Both the position numbers and the translations under genes were made by a program. This document shows positions 47,595-56,477 of a stretch of DNA of 64,000 nucleotides, in pieces. The notes beneath the pieces are model-generated. The model ran no database searches. It saw only the letters and a program-made list of their open reading frames with translations, and was not told the DNA's origin. This DNA is from Halopseudomonas pelagia (GTDB lineage Bacteria > Pseudomonadota > Gammaproteobacteria > Pseudomonadales > Pseudomonadaceae), in NCBI RefSeq assembly GCF_009497895.1, contig NZ_CP033116.1, forward strand, positions 1 through 64,000. The letters run 5' to 3'. Positions within the stretch are counted from its first letter, which is position 1. Each line of letters begins with the position of its first letter.

Positions 47595-49607
47595 GTGGCC
47601 AGTCTTAACCCGCGGCAGCAGGAAGCCGTCAACGACATCAGTGGACCCTTGCTGGTCCTTGCCGGCGCCGGCAGCGGCAAGACCAGCGTGATCACCCGCA
47701 AGATCGCCTATCTGGTGCGTGAATGCGGCTACAAGGCGCAGAACATAGTGGCTGTGACCTTTACCAACAAGGCCGCCCGCGAGATGAAGGAACGCGTCGG
47801 CATGCTGATCAAGGGCAAAGACGCCCGCGGCCTGACCGTCTCGACGTTTCACAATCTGGGACTGAACATCATCCGCAAGGAACATCAGCGCCTGGGTTAC
47901 AAGCCCGGTTTCTCGATCTTCGATCAGCAGGATGCTCAGGCGCTGATTACCGATCTGATGCACCGCGATTACGGTGCTGACGACGGCACCGAGGGCATTC
48001 AGTCGCAGATCTCCAGTTGGAAGAACGACCTGATCATGCCCGATCAGGCCCTGGCCCAGGCCAAGACGCCGCAAGAACAGACCGCCGCCAGCGTATATAT
48101 GCACTACAACCGCACGCTCAAGGCCTATAACGCGGTGGATTTCGACGACCTGATTCTGGTGCCGGTGACGCTGTTCCGCGAGCACCCGGATATTCTGGAG
48201 AAGTGGCAGTTCCGCATTCGCTATATGTTGGTCGACGAATACCAGGACACCAACGCCAGCCAATATCTGCTGGTCAAAATGCTGGTGGGCAATCACGCGC
48301 GCTTTACCGTGGTCGGCGACGATGATCAGTCAATCTACGCCTGGCGCGGTGCACGTCCGGAAAACCTGGCGCAGCTCAAGGAAGACTTCCCGAACCTGAA
48401 GGTGGTGATGCTTGAACAGAACTACCGTTCAACCAGCCGCATCCTAAAAGCCGCCAATACGTTGATTGCCAACAACCCGCACGTGTTCGAAAAGCAATTG
48501 TGGAGTGAGCTGGGCTACGGCGAGCCGATCCGCGTGATCCGCTGCCGCAATGAAGAAATGGAGTGCGAGCGCGTCGCCACCGACATTCAGACCCAGCACT
48601 TGAAGCACAAGCGCGACTGGAAGGATTTCGCCATCCTCTACCGTGGCAACCACCAGTCACGCCTGCTGGAGCTCAAGTTGCAGCACCATCAGATCCCCTA
48701 TCACCTCTCTGGCGGCACCAGTTTTTTTGCCCGTCAGGAGGTCAAAGACCTGATGGCCTACTTCCGGCTGCTGGTCAATCCCGATGACGATAACGCCCTG
48801 CTGCGCGTAATCAACGTGCCGCGCCGGGAAATCGGCCCGGCCACGCTGGAAAAGCTCGGCACCTACGCCACCACGCGGCAAATCAGCCTGTACAAGGCCT
48901 GCAGCGAACTGGGTCTGGCCGAGCAGTTGGAGCCGCGCTATTGCGAGCGTCTGCAACGTTTCGGCCATTGGCTCGACGGCGTGCGCAAGCAGTGCACCCA
49001 GGGCGATCCGATCGAGGCGGTGCGCAGCATGGTCAACGATCTGGACTACGAAAACTGGTTGAGACAGAACTGCTCCAGCGACGACGTCGCCGCCAAACGC
49101 ATGGGCAACGTCTGGTTTCTGGTCGAGGCACTGAAAAACACCATCGAGCGCGATGAGACCGGCAAGACCGACATCGAAGATGCCATCGCCAAACTGGTGC
49201 TGCGCGATATGCTCGAGCGGCACGAGGAAGAGGAGGACACCGATCGCGTACAGTTGATGACCATGCACGCCTCCAAGGGCCTGGAATACCCGCATGTGTT
49301 TATCATCGGCATGGAAGAAGAGATCCTCCCGCACCGCTCCAGTATCGAAGCGGACAGCGTAGAAGAGGAGCGACGCCTGGCCTATGTCGGCATTACCCGC
49401 GCCAAGCGCACGCTGACCTTCACCTACGCCGCGCGCCGCCGTCAGTTTGGCGAGGTGATCGACTGCCTACCCAGCCGCTTTCTGGATGAGCTGCCCAGTG
49501 AAGATCTGGAGTGGGAAGGCACTGACGATGCCCCGCCGGAACAGAAGCAGGCCAGGGGCAACTCGGCGTTATCGGACATTCGCGGCATGCTTGGCCCGAA
49601 GAGCTGA
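47595..49607 (+). CDS. rep: ATP-dependent DNA helicase Rep
   Basis: A 670-residue UvrD/Rep-type superfamily-1 helicase, 3'-5', that clears proteins ahead of replication forks. The start is a GTG with GGAGAAAA upstream (SLNPRQQEAV is the Q motif). Walker A is AGAGSGKTSV and motif II VDEYQDT. GDDDQSIYAWRGA is motif III, and later RLAYVGITRAKRTL is motif VI. A Rho-independent terminator follows 12 bp downstream. Confidence 0.95.
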   Translation: MASLNPRQQEAVNDISGPLLVLAGAGSGKTSVITRKIAYLVRECGYKAQNIVAVTFTNKAAREMKERVGMLIKGKDARGLTVSTFHNLGLNIIRKEHQRLGYKPGFSIFDQQDAQALITDLMHRDYGADDGTEGIQSQISSWKNDLIMPDQALAQAKTPQEQTAASVYMHYNRTLKAYNAVDFDDLILVPVTLFREHPDILEKWQFRIRYMLVDEYQDTNASQYLLVKMLVGNHARFTVVGDDDQSIYAWRGARPENLAQLKEDFPNLKVVMLEQNYRSTSRILKAANTLIANNPHVFEKQLWSELGYGEPIRVIRCRNEEMECERVATDIQTQHLKHKRDWKDFAILYRGNHQSRLLELKLQHHQIPYHLSGGTSFFARQEVKDLMAYFRLLVNPDDDNALLRVINVPRREIGPATLEKLGTYATTRQISLYKACSELGLAEQLEPRYCERLQRFGHWLDGVRKQCTQGDPIEAVRSMVNDLDYENWLRQNCSSDDVAAKRMGNVWFLVEALKNTIERDETGKTDIEDAIAKLVLRDMLERHEEEEDTDRVQLMTMHASKGLEYPHVFIIGMEEEILPHRSSIEADSVEEERRLAYVGITRAKRTLTFTYAARRRQFGEVIDCLPSRFLDELPSEDLEWEGTDDAPPEQKQARGNSALSDIRGMLGPKS

Positions 49608-49619
49608 ATAGCAGCTACA

Positions 49620-49645
49620 AAAAAGCCACCCGCAGGTGGCTTTTT
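49620..49645. terminator. Rho-independent terminator after rep
   Basis: An 11-bp stem (AAAAAGCCACC with GGTGGCTTTTT) and a four-base loop. The A and T tracts allow it to serve both rep and the convergent cytochrome gene. Confidence 0.85.
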
Positions 49646-49677
49646 CTTGGACAGCGCCAGATTTATCAGCAGCGCTG

Positions 49678-50106
49678 TTAGAGACCAGACATATGCTGAA
49701 TGGCCGCCATGATTTCATCATCGGAGCAATCCGCACAGGTGCCCTTGGGCGGCATCGCACCCACACCGGCAATCGCCGATTGGGTCAGATCTTCCATACT
49801 GCCAGCTGCAGCGAGACGCGCTTCCCATGCTGCAGTGTCACCAGTCTTGGGGGCTTCTAGGATGCCCGAACCGTGGCATGCAGTGCAGTACTGACCGTAT
49901 ACAGCATCACCTGAACGCGGTTCGCCACCACCAGCAGAAGCGACAGTGCCCGCTTCTTCAGCACAGGGGTCACCTGCCATGCACACAGTACCGACTGGCT
50001 TGAGACGCTCAGCGATGGCGTCATTGATCGTGTTTGCAAAAGTACCACCGGTCACCAGAACAAGTGTGGCTGCACAAGCAACCAGGATTTTTTTCGCAGT
50101 TATCAC
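49678..50106 (-). CDS. Cytochrome c5 family protein
   Basis: A 142-residue exported c-type cytochrome. A signal peptide (about residues 1-24) precedes the mature chain. The heme-binding CTACH lies in GQYCTACHGSG, and the axial Met is probably in GVGAMPPKG. Two extra Cys pairs (GTVCMAGDPC; GTCADC) may form disulfides, as in cytochrome c5. It starts at a GTG with GAGGA upstream. It would act as a periplasmic electron carrier. The rep-cytochrome c5 neighbourhood resembles that of cycB in P. aeruginosa. Confidence 0.88.
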   Translation of the reverse strand: MITAKKILVACAATLVLVTGGTFANTINDAIAERLKPVGTVCMAGDPCAEEAGTVASAGGGEPRSGDAVYGQYCTACHGSGILEAPKTGDTAAWEARLAAAGSMEDLTQSAIAGVGAMPPKGTCADCSDDEIMAAIQHMSGL

Positions 50107-50317
50107 TTAAACATCCTCATCATGGCTAATCCGTCGGGCTTGATAGCGATACCCGTATAGTGCGAGCGAGTATACCGGTAAACCCGCAGCCAACAAAATA
50201 GCATCTGTAACCGGCGACAACAGGCCGCAGTACGACCGCTTTCCAGATGAAAACACCCGCCTGTAAGCCGGGCATGGACGCCGACCTAATCAATGCGTAT
50301 TATTGCGCCCCTGAAAC

Positions 50318-50357
50318 GCACCCGTAGCTCAGCTGGATAGAGTACTGCCCTCCGAAG
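50318..50357 (+). pseudogene. Truncated tRNA-Arg 5' half
   Basis: Forty bases repeat the first 40 of the intact tRNA-Arg at 50421 with one change (C to T). Similarity begins exactly at tRNA base 1 and stops just after the anticodon. The following 63 bp do not complete a tRNA, though GGCTA...TAGCC near 50385-50404 might be a decayed T-arm. Confidence 0.85.
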
Positions 50358-50420
50358 CCAATACTCAGCCCTTGTGCCACGGTGCGGCTAGAGTTCAAAA
50401 TAGCCATGTTTCACTAATAT

Positions 50421-50497
50421 GCACCCGTAGCTCAGCTGGATAGAGTACCGCCCTCCGAAGGCGGTGGTCACTGGTTCGAATCCAGTCGGGTGCACCA
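50421..50497 (+). tRNA. tRNA-Arg (anticodon CCG)
   Basis: Seventy-seven bases with the CCA encoded. The acceptor stem GCACCCG pairs with CGGGTGC, the D-arm contains AGCTCAGCTGGATAGAGT, the anticodon loop reads CTCCGAA (anticodon CCG, arginine CGG codon), and the T-arm has GGTTCGAATCC. All stems are intact. A truncated copy lies 63 bp upstream and an integrase remnant downstream. Confidence 0.95.
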
Positions 50498-50829
50498 TTT
50501 CCTTTAAAATCAATAGCTTGTACGATCTCAAAATCGGCAAGGTCAAGCATTGATCACTGCCCCACTCGGCCAGTACTCAGTTACCCACCGCGCAAATGCT
50601 GAAAAGCATGACATCTAGCTCAAATCACGAGCAAACCCTTAAAAATCGTCTGTGCCCAGATTGTGCCCATATCGCGCCCACCCGAATTTGGTGACTAGTG
50701 GTAGCGTGGCTTGTTTGAGTACTGCCTGGCACAAAAGCATCTGGCACGAAGTAACTCATGTGACTCACTTGATTTTTTGGTTGATCGCCGTCTTTCGCTG
50801 GAGGCAGGTATCGGCAAGAAGCGGACGGT
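50498..50829. other. Non-coding stretch downstream of tRNA-Arg
   Basis: No credible gene. Two TGTGCCCA words (about 50651 and 50662) and a scatter of short ORFs occur. It probably represents decayed mobile-element DNA between the tRNA and the integrase remnant, but no attachment repeat of the tRNA 3' end is visible. Confidence 0.4.
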
Positions 50830-51206
50830 TCATCCTATAAACAAGCAGTTCCCTTTCCTGAACCGCCCGCGGAAACGGGGCAGAACCCCTTTATGTATCC
50901 AGGCTTCTAGCGCCGTCCGGGTTTGTTCGGTGATTTCGAACTGGACTGGTCGATGAGTTTTCTGTTGCATCACAATTGCCCGAGACAATACTGGTGCACC
51001 ATGTGCTATATCGCGCACCCGGAGCTTCGTCAAATCACAGGCCGTAACTTGCTGTCGATTGCCAAATTGAAAAGAGCTAGATCTCGGGTTTTCCCAGCAA
51101 TTTGAAGGCTTATTCGAATAGACCAAATATCTCTGAGTCGAACCGGCGCTTTCTGCCCGACTAGCTTGCCTTTATTCCAGGGTTCACGAGCAACATTGGT
51201 GTTCAT
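50830..51206 (-). pseudogene. Frameshifted remnant of a short tyrosine integrase
   Basis: From an ATG at 51206 the frame reads MNTNVAREPWNKGKLVGQK and continues to DLALFNLAIDSKLR. It then stops at 51030 after a one-base loss. The next frame resumes at once with ACDLTKLRVRDIAHG and QFEITEQTRTALEAW. These pieces together match the N-terminal part of a short phage-type integrase common in Pseudomonas genomic scars. After about 50880 the similarity ends, so the catalytic C-terminal half is gone. It is surely non-functional. Confidence 0.8.
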
Positions 51207-51268
51207 GGCTTTTCCTGCACGTTATGGAGGATAACTCGTCTGCGGCAAATCCTGATAGAAGTCATTCG

Positions 51269-53383
51269 CTAGGGCGCCGGAACCTCGGGTGCGCTTCGGT
51301 TTTTCGATACCTCAACCCCTGCTTTGTCATCCAACAGGGCCTGTGTTGCAGCTTGCACATAGGCCTTAAGCTCCTCTTGCAAGCGCTTTGGCTTAGGCAC
51401 CGCTGTTTGCAGGATGGCCTTCGGCTCGGCGCCTAACTGATACCGGTAAAGCCTGGGTTCTTCGTCGCGCGGTTGAATCAGCACGTTATCCCCACGGATG
51501 ATGCCCACGGTCTGGCCGCCACCGGATGGCTTGATCACACCCACACCTTGATCATCTGCTGGCAGCGTAAGCAAATCGCGTCCCCAGCATTGGTGTCGAA
51601 CCTCGCCACCGAGTCGGCCCATGATGGTGGGTACGATATCCACCTGGGTACCGACGACGTCATTCTGCTCGCCAAAGCGCTCGATCATGCCCGGAGCGAT
51701 CAGTAGCAGGGGTACATGGAAGCGCAACAGGTCCAGTTCCGTCAGTTGCTGTGGAGTCCCAAAGCCGTGGTCGCCGACGATGACGAACAGTGTCTGGTCG
51801 TAGTAAGGCTCATCCCTGATCTGTTCGAAGAAACGGCCCAACGCCCAGTCGGAATAGCGCATAGCGCTCAGGTGTTCGTTCGCATAGCTTCCCTGGTCGG
51901 TAACCTCGTCCACTGGCAGGGTATCGGGTAGAGCATAGGGGGTGTGGTTCGACAGGGTCTGCAGCAGTGCATAAAAAGGGCGATCGGGATCGAGTTGGCG
52001 CAGCTCTATGACGGCCCGATCAAACATGTCCTGGTCGGAAACGCCCCAGGTGGGGTCAGACACCACCGGGTTTACATAGTCATTGCGACCGATGAATCGC
52101 GTCATGCCCTGATTACCGAAAAAGCCGCGCTGGTTGTCCCAGGCAAAGTCGCCATTGTAGACGTACAGATCGTCGAAACCGCGTGCGCCAAGCAACTGAG
52201 GCAAACCTGAAAACTGATTGCCGCCCTCCGGCTCCTGCATCAGATATTCGAACGCAGGCAGGTTGGGAAAGCACCCCATGGTGGCGAACATGCCCTGATG
52301 AGTATGGGTGCCGCTGGAGAAGTGACGGGTAAACAACAACCCCTGCTTGCTGAGCTTGTCGAACTCGAGGGTTATCTGCAGCGAGGAGCCGAGCGCGCCA
52401 GTGTAGTAGCCCGCAAAGCTTTCCATCAGAATCACGACCACGTTGCGGATCGGCAGCGTGGCGTCCTCGGGCGGATAATAGTCGCGGCGCACCGGAGCCA
52501 GCTCAGGTTCGACCAACTGGTCGTGTACGCCGAGCAGCATCTGTCGGGTGATCCCAGTCGCCTGCTCTGCAGGAATCAAGTCGACCCAGGCGTTGTCGCG
52601 GTGCTCCGAGTACTGGGCTTTCGCTGCGCCATAGAGGGTCAAGGAGGGTGTCAGTCCCAGCTGGTTGGCGAACATCGAGTCGGTAGTAAAAGCATCACCC
52701 CATCGCAGTGGCGGACCCTGGCGCAGCGTGCCTCGGGCCAATACGGTAGCGCTGAGCAGCAATAGAACTAGCACGCCCAGCCGGGCCGCCATCGCTCCCC
52801 GTTGGGTCATTCTTATCCTGTTGGCATCTGCTGGCTGGCGGGTGTGTCGGTCAAGCCAGCGGATAAGCCAGTACATCAACAGCGATACAATCGCCAGAGT
52901 CAGCACCAGCCGTACTACAGGAAACCCGTACCAGAGCATGCGTAGCACAGTAGTGGGATCTTCCTGCAGGTATTGAAACACCAGTGCGTTCAGACGCTGA
53001 TGAAATTCTCGGTAGAAGTTCAGCTCTATTACACCCAACAAACTCAACAACAAGGCTGTCAGGGTCAGCCAGATACATTGCAGTGTGCGCAATTGCATGA
53101 GCCTGGAGCTGAGGAATGTCAGGATCAACGGTGCCCCTGCAATCATTACCAAGCGCACGTCAAAGCGCAGGCCGTTGTAGATGCCTTCGCCCAGATCCGA
53201 CCATGAGGCGTCTGCGGCCAGCTCCCAGTTGAAGGTCAGCAGTGCCACACGCAGGCATGTCAGTAATAGGGTGAGCGCAAACAGTGTCGAAAGCACAAAG
53301 AATAATTGGCTACGCAGGCCAACGGTCGACCGAGGCAGCTCAGGGGTATCAGGAGAAGTACGCATGACTATGGGGATTTCCAT
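51269..53383 (-). CDS. LTA synthase-like sulfatase-fold membrane protein
   Basis: A 704-residue inner-membrane protein. Five hydrophobic helices lie in the first 220 residues, then an extracytoplasmic alkaline-phosphatase/sulfatase domain. Glu321 (VVILMESFAGYY) and Thr359/Thr361 (SSGTHTHQGMFATM) match the metal ligand and nucleophile of LtaS/MdoB enzymes, with GDHGFG later. It would transfer a phosphoglycerol or related group from a phospholipid to a glycan, releasing diacylglycerol. It is the last gene of a four-gene operon, just after dgkA, whose product consumes diacylglycerol. The start is uncertain (ATG at 53383 or 53365). Confidence 0.87.
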   Translation of the reverse strand: MEIPIVMRTSPDTPELPRSTVGLRSQLFFVLSTLFALTLLLTCLRVALLTFNWELAADASWSDLGEGIYNGLRFDVRLVMIAGAPLILTFLSSRLMQLRTLQCIWLTLTALLLSLLGVIELNFYREFHQRLNALVFQYLQEDPTTVLRMLWYGFPVVRLVLTLAIVSLLMYWLIRWLDRHTRQPADANRIRMTQRGAMAARLGVLVLLLLSATVLARGTLRQGPPLRWGDAFTTDSMFANQLGLTPSLTLYGAAKAQYSEHRDNAWVDLIPAEQATGITRQMLLGVHDQLVEPELAPVRRDYYPPEDATLPIRNVVVILMESFAGYYTGALGSSLQITLEFDKLSKQGLLFTRHFSSGTHTHQGMFATMGCFPNLPAFEYLMQEPEGGNQFSGLPQLLGARGFDDLYVYNGDFAWDNQRGFFGNQGMTRFIGRNDYVNPVVSDPTWGVSDQDMFDRAVIELRQLDPDRPFYALLQTLSNHTPYALPDTLPVDEVTDQGSYANEHLSAMRYSDWALGRFFEQIRDEPYYDQTLFVIVGDHGFGTPQQLTELDLLRFHVPLLLIAPGMIERFGEQNDVVGTQVDIVPTIMGRLGGEVRHQCWGRDLLTLPADDQGVGVIKPSGGGQTVGIIRGDNVLIQPRDEEPRLYRYQLGAEPKAILQTAVPKPKRLQEELKAYVQAATQALLDDKAGVEVSKNRSAPEVPAP

Positions 53384-53412
53384 TCGGGTGTGGACGCAAC
53401 AGGCGCTGTCGG

Positions 53413-53805
53413 CTAGATCAATATCACCAACCAGACGGTAAGAATCATCAGTAGCGATATAAGCTGCGCAGCGCTGCCCATATCCTTGGCCTGCTTGGAG
53501 AGGGGATGCAGTTCCAATGAAATACGATCAACTACAGCTTCTATAGCCGAGTTGAGCAGTTCTACGATCAGCGCCGCAAACACCACTAGTAGCAGTATCG
53601 CGCGCTCGATCGAGCTGACGTCCAATACCACGGCCAGCGGAACCAGTACCGCGCTCAGCGCTAGCAACTGGCGAAACGCCGCTTCTCCAGTGAAGGCCGC
53701 CCGCAGCCCTGCCACTGAATAACCTGTGGCTTTGAACACCCGACCTAGACCGCCACGGCTTTTCAACGCAAGTGCGTTGCTGCTGGATACGGAATCAGGC
53801 TTCAT
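53413..53805 (-). CDS. dgkA: Diacylglycerol kinase
   Basis: A 130-residue integral membrane kinase phosphorylating diacylglycerol to phosphatidate. Three helices are evident. The conserved EAAFRQLLAL surface helix and VELLNSAIEAVVDRISLE, with the catalytic Glu/Asn, are characteristic. Its start overlaps the LPS-kinase gene by 11 bp, and the sulfatase gene follows 29 bp on. This position suggests it recycles diacylglycerol made by the sulfatase-fold transferases nearby. Confidence 0.92.
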   Translation of the reverse strand: MKPDSVSSSNALALKSRGGLGRVFKATGYSVAGLRAAFTGEAAFRQLLALSAVLVPLAVVLDVSSIERAILLLVVFAALIVELLNSAIEAVVDRISLELHPLSKQAKDMGSAAQLISLLMILTVWLVILI

Positions 53806-54433
53806 CTGTATCTACCTGACATTCCAGTTGCGGGTTGTGATAACACTCCCGCAGATAGCTCCAGTCTGCCTCAGGCATGTCACCACGGCGGCGTCGGAGC
53901 TGGGAAAGATCATGGTTTATTGCCTTGCTACGCAGGAGCCTGATACGGCTTTTCTCCAGATCCAGAAGAGCCACTTCCGGCACCTTTGCAGTCAGGCTGA
54001 TGTAAACATGTTTGCTATACAGGCTACCGTGTTGTCTGCGCCTGCGACGCAGTCTTTGCAGCACCAGCGCGAGGCGGCGAAGCACGGCTTTACGACTAGT
54101 TTCGTCCAGCTTGGGCGCGTGCTCGGCATACCATTGGTCCAGGCTGACAAAGCCACTCAGCTCTTCGGTGATCAGCAGTGCCTGCTGTTCACGTAATACA
54201 GTAGGCAGGCCAAATGGATGGCACCAGGAACGAAACAGATGGCCGATCTGGCGCTTGCAGTAAAGCGGGCGTTGCTCGGGCTGTAGCGGTGGTAGCAGCT
54301 TGACGCCACTCTCACCGCCGCGACGATGGTTCGGCTCCTCGACCCAATGACCGTCCATGCTCCACCAATGCTCAAAGCCATACTGACTGAAGCTGGAAAG
54401 CAGCCCGCAGGGCTGCCAGGATGCACTAGTCAC
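53795..54433 (-). CDS. LPS kinase-like protein (WapQ/InaA family)
   Basis: A 212-residue protein of the Kdo/WaaP kinase-like fold. It has LDQWYAEHAPKLD, an Arg-rich stretch RLRRRRRQHGSLYSKHVYI resembling the catalytic loop (H-G-S/D-x-x), and VALLDLEKSR where the kinase DxE metal site would be. It starts with GTG, overlapping the methyltransferase stop (GTGA). In P. fluorescens a methyltransferase/wapQ operon lies after colRS, the same order as here. It may phosphorylate a core heptose. Confidence 0.78.
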   Translation of the reverse strand: MTSASWQPCGLLSSFSQYGFEHWWSMDGHWVEEPNHRRGGESGVKLLPPLQPEQRPLYCKRQIGHLFRSWCHPFGLPTVLREQQALLITEELSGFVSLDQWYAEHAPKLDETSRKAVLRRLALVLQRLRRRRRQHGSLYSKHVYISLTAKVPEVALLDLEKSRIRLLRSKAINHDLSQLRRRRGDMPEADWSYLRECYHNPQLECQVDTDEA

Positions 54434-55122
54434 GGGCGCACCTTACGCAGAACATAAACGCGCCACATGGCGTAACCGGGCAGAAAGTCATGGTGATTAA
54501 GAATGCTGAAACCGGCCTGACGGAACTCGCTCTCGATGGTGTCGCGGCCGACCAGGAAACGGTTCTGGTTGTCTGATCGATTGCCCCGAGCGTTACGGCG
54601 TGCCTCCAGTCGTTTGCGCTTCCAGGCCTTGTAATTGCCATCGACCCAGAGGGAGATGATCACCGTGTCGCGGGTGACTCGGCAAAATTCATGCAGCATG
54701 GCCAGACGGTGTTCGGGGTCGGCAACGTGATGGATCAGGCGCATGCAGAAAATGCTGTCCACCGAATTGTCGCCCAGATCGATGTCGAAGGCCGAGGCCT
54801 GGAATGTCTTGACCCTTTCGACAATTTCAGGTGGCTGGCCTGCCATCGCGGTTGTCAGCATATCGGCGGAGTTGTCGGCTGCCAGGATCACGCGATTGGG
54901 AGCTTCTGCCAGCAGGGGCCAGAACCGGCCCGCGCCGCAGGGCAGATCGAGCACCAGGTTGGGTTCGCCTGCATCTTTCAGTGCGTGTCGCGCCAGCTGC
55001 ATATCGCGCCAGTTCGAAAGGCGACGAGCCAGCCCTGCCTGGTGTTTTTGCAGATACTGATAGGCATGCTGCTGATCATACTTCTCGGAAAATTCCAGCT
55101 TGATCGCTTTGGCTTTGGACAT
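54430..55122 (-). CDS. Class I SAM-dependent methyltransferase, ColR-linked
   Basis: A 230-residue cytoplasmic methyltransferase starting MSKAKAIKLEFSEKYDQQHA at 55122. An upstream Met (55164) lies in the regulatory region and is less likely. SAM motif I is LVLDLPCGAGRFW; the acidic strand-2 end is AADNSADML; motif post-I SAFDIDLGDNSVD. The substrate is unknown, perhaps a lipid or LPS part. It heads a four-gene operon (with the LPS kinase-like gene, dgkA and the sulfatase), behind four 11-bp-spaced direct repeats. Confidence 0.82.
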   Translation of the reverse strand: MSKAKAIKLEFSEKYDQQHAYQYLQKHQAGLARRLSNWRDMQLARHALKDAGEPNLVLDLPCGAGRFWPLLAEAPNRVILAADNSADMLTTAMAGQPPEIVERVKTFQASAFDIDLGDNSVDSIFCMRLIHHVADPEHRLAMLHEFCRVTRDTVIISLWVDGNYKAWKRKRLEARRNARGNRSDNQNRFLVGRDTIESEFRQAGFSILNHHDFLPGYAMWRVYVLRKVRP

Positions 55123-55170
55123 TGCAGGGCTCTCGGATATGTTTATCCGGGCCAGAATATCCAACAGTGG

Positions 55171-55208
55171 GTCAAGTGCTTGTCAAAAGAGTGTCAAAAT
55201 TTCGTGAA
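55171..55208 (-). promoter_or_regulatory. Four 11-bp-phased direct repeats, candidate ColR operator
   Basis: On the plus strand GTCAA starts at 55171, 55182 and 55193 and GTGAA at 55204, all 11 bp apart. On the minus strand these read TTSAC. Overlapping pairs match the ColR consensus I remember, YYNA(C/G)NNYTTTTT(C/G)AC, with one or two mismatches. The array lies between colS and the methyltransferase operon, which ColR controls in P. fluorescens. Confidence 0.7.
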
Positions 55209-55214
55209 AGCCCG

Positions 55215-56477
55215 CTAGATCAGCGTGACCTCAAAGCAACTCCCCTCGGTAGGCAGAGAATACATCCGCACTTCCCAGCACTGGTATGCGCAGATGCGCT
55301 TGACCAGTGAAAGCCCCAGTCCCAATCCTTCGCCCCGTGCTTCTGAGCCGCGCACGAAGGGTTTGAAGATATCGTCCTGCTGCGCGCTGGGTACCCCTTG
55401 GCCACTATCTTCTACTCGGAAGCCGTTGGCCGACAGCAGCAGGCGTATCTCGCCTTTTGCGGTATAATGCAGGGCGTTGCGGATCAGATTGGACATGACG
55501 GTGCTGAGAAACCCCTCGTGGAATAGCATATCGTTAGGCTCTTCTACAATAAGGTGAAAACCCAGGCCCTGGTCAGCAAAACGCGGTGCCCAGCGCTTTG
55601 CTTGCTCGTGCGCGACCTGCTCAAGTGTGGCGCTGCCGCTCAAAGGATTCTGGAGAGTGTTGGCGCGGGCCAGCAACAGGAAGGTTTCCACCAGTTCGCT
55701 TATTTCTGCACTGGCGCGCTTTATACGGTTCAATTGACGGTGCTCGCGTTCATCCAGCGTAGCGGTCTCAAGCAATTCTGCAGAAGAAGCGATGACCATC
55801 AGCGGGGTACGCAGCTCATGGCTGACGTCGCTGGTAAAAAAGCGCTCGCGCTCCAGCGAGCTACGCAGTTGTCCCAGGGTGGCATCGAAGGCTGCGGCAA
55901 CATGACCCACCTCATCTTCTGGATAATCCGGCGCCAGATGAGGCGCGAGGGTATGCAGTTGATCACGGTGGCGAATCTGCTGAGCAAGTCGCGCCAGGGG
56001 AGCTATGATGGTGCGCGCCATCATCCAGCCGAGCAGCCAGGCAGCCAGACCGCTTAGAATGAAGCCAGCGAAAACGACGGTGAAAAGCGCAGTCTCCCGT
56101 GCCTCGAATTCGGCTTGTTCGCGCACCAGCATGAAACGTTGCTGGGGCGTATCATGGACGTACAGGTAGTAGGCACCCGTCTCATCGACGATCTCGCTGA
56201 AGCCATCATCCAGGCCGATAAAGTTCGCAGGGATCTCGTAGCCTGGTATGTGCGAAGCAAATAGTCGGGTTTTGGCGTCCAGTCTGGGAGGCAGGCCCTG
56301 GGCCAGATCCTTGTGGAGAATACTGTCCAGCTCCTCTGCCATGCCTTGGGTAACCAGATGCTCTTCGATAAAGTGCACTATCGCGACAATACCCAGGGAG
56401 AAGCCCCCGCTGACCAGCAACGTCATCAGGGTGAATGCAAAGATGATGCGGCGAACCAGCGGTTGTTTAGTCTTCAT
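55215..56477 (-). CDS. colS: Sensor histidine kinase, ColS-like
   Basis: A 420-residue membrane kinase from the ATG at 56477, overlapping the colR stop by 11 bp. Two helices (about 10-33 and 132-152) flank a periplasmic domain. A HAMP segment, the H box SDVSHELRTPL (His220) and the ATPase boxes (SNLIRNALHYT; GVPSAQQDDIF; GLGLGLSLV) follow. Periplasmic His35, Glu38 and an ExxE at 120-123 recall the zinc/iron-sensing residues of P. putida ColS, though I could not check their alignment. Confidence 0.78.
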   Translation of the reverse strand: MKTKQPLVRRIIFAFTLMTLLVSGGFSLGIVAIVHFIEEHLVTQGMAEELDSILHKDLAQGLPPRLDAKTRLFASHIPGYEIPANFIGLDDGFSEIVDETGAYYLYVHDTPQQRFMLVREQAEFEARETALFTVVFAGFILSGLAAWLLGWMMARTIIAPLARLAQQIRHRDQLHTLAPHLAPDYPEDEVGHVAAAFDATLGQLRSSLERERFFTSDVSHELRTPLMVIASSAELLETATLDEREHRQLNRIKRASAEISELVETFLLLARANTLQNPLSGSATLEQVAHEQAKRWAPRFADQGLGFHLIVEEPNDMLFHEGFLSTVMSNLIRNALHYTAKGEIRLLLSANGFRVEDSGQGVPSAQQDDIFKPFVRGSEARGEGLGLGLSLVKRICAYQCWEVRMYSLPTEGSCFEVTLI

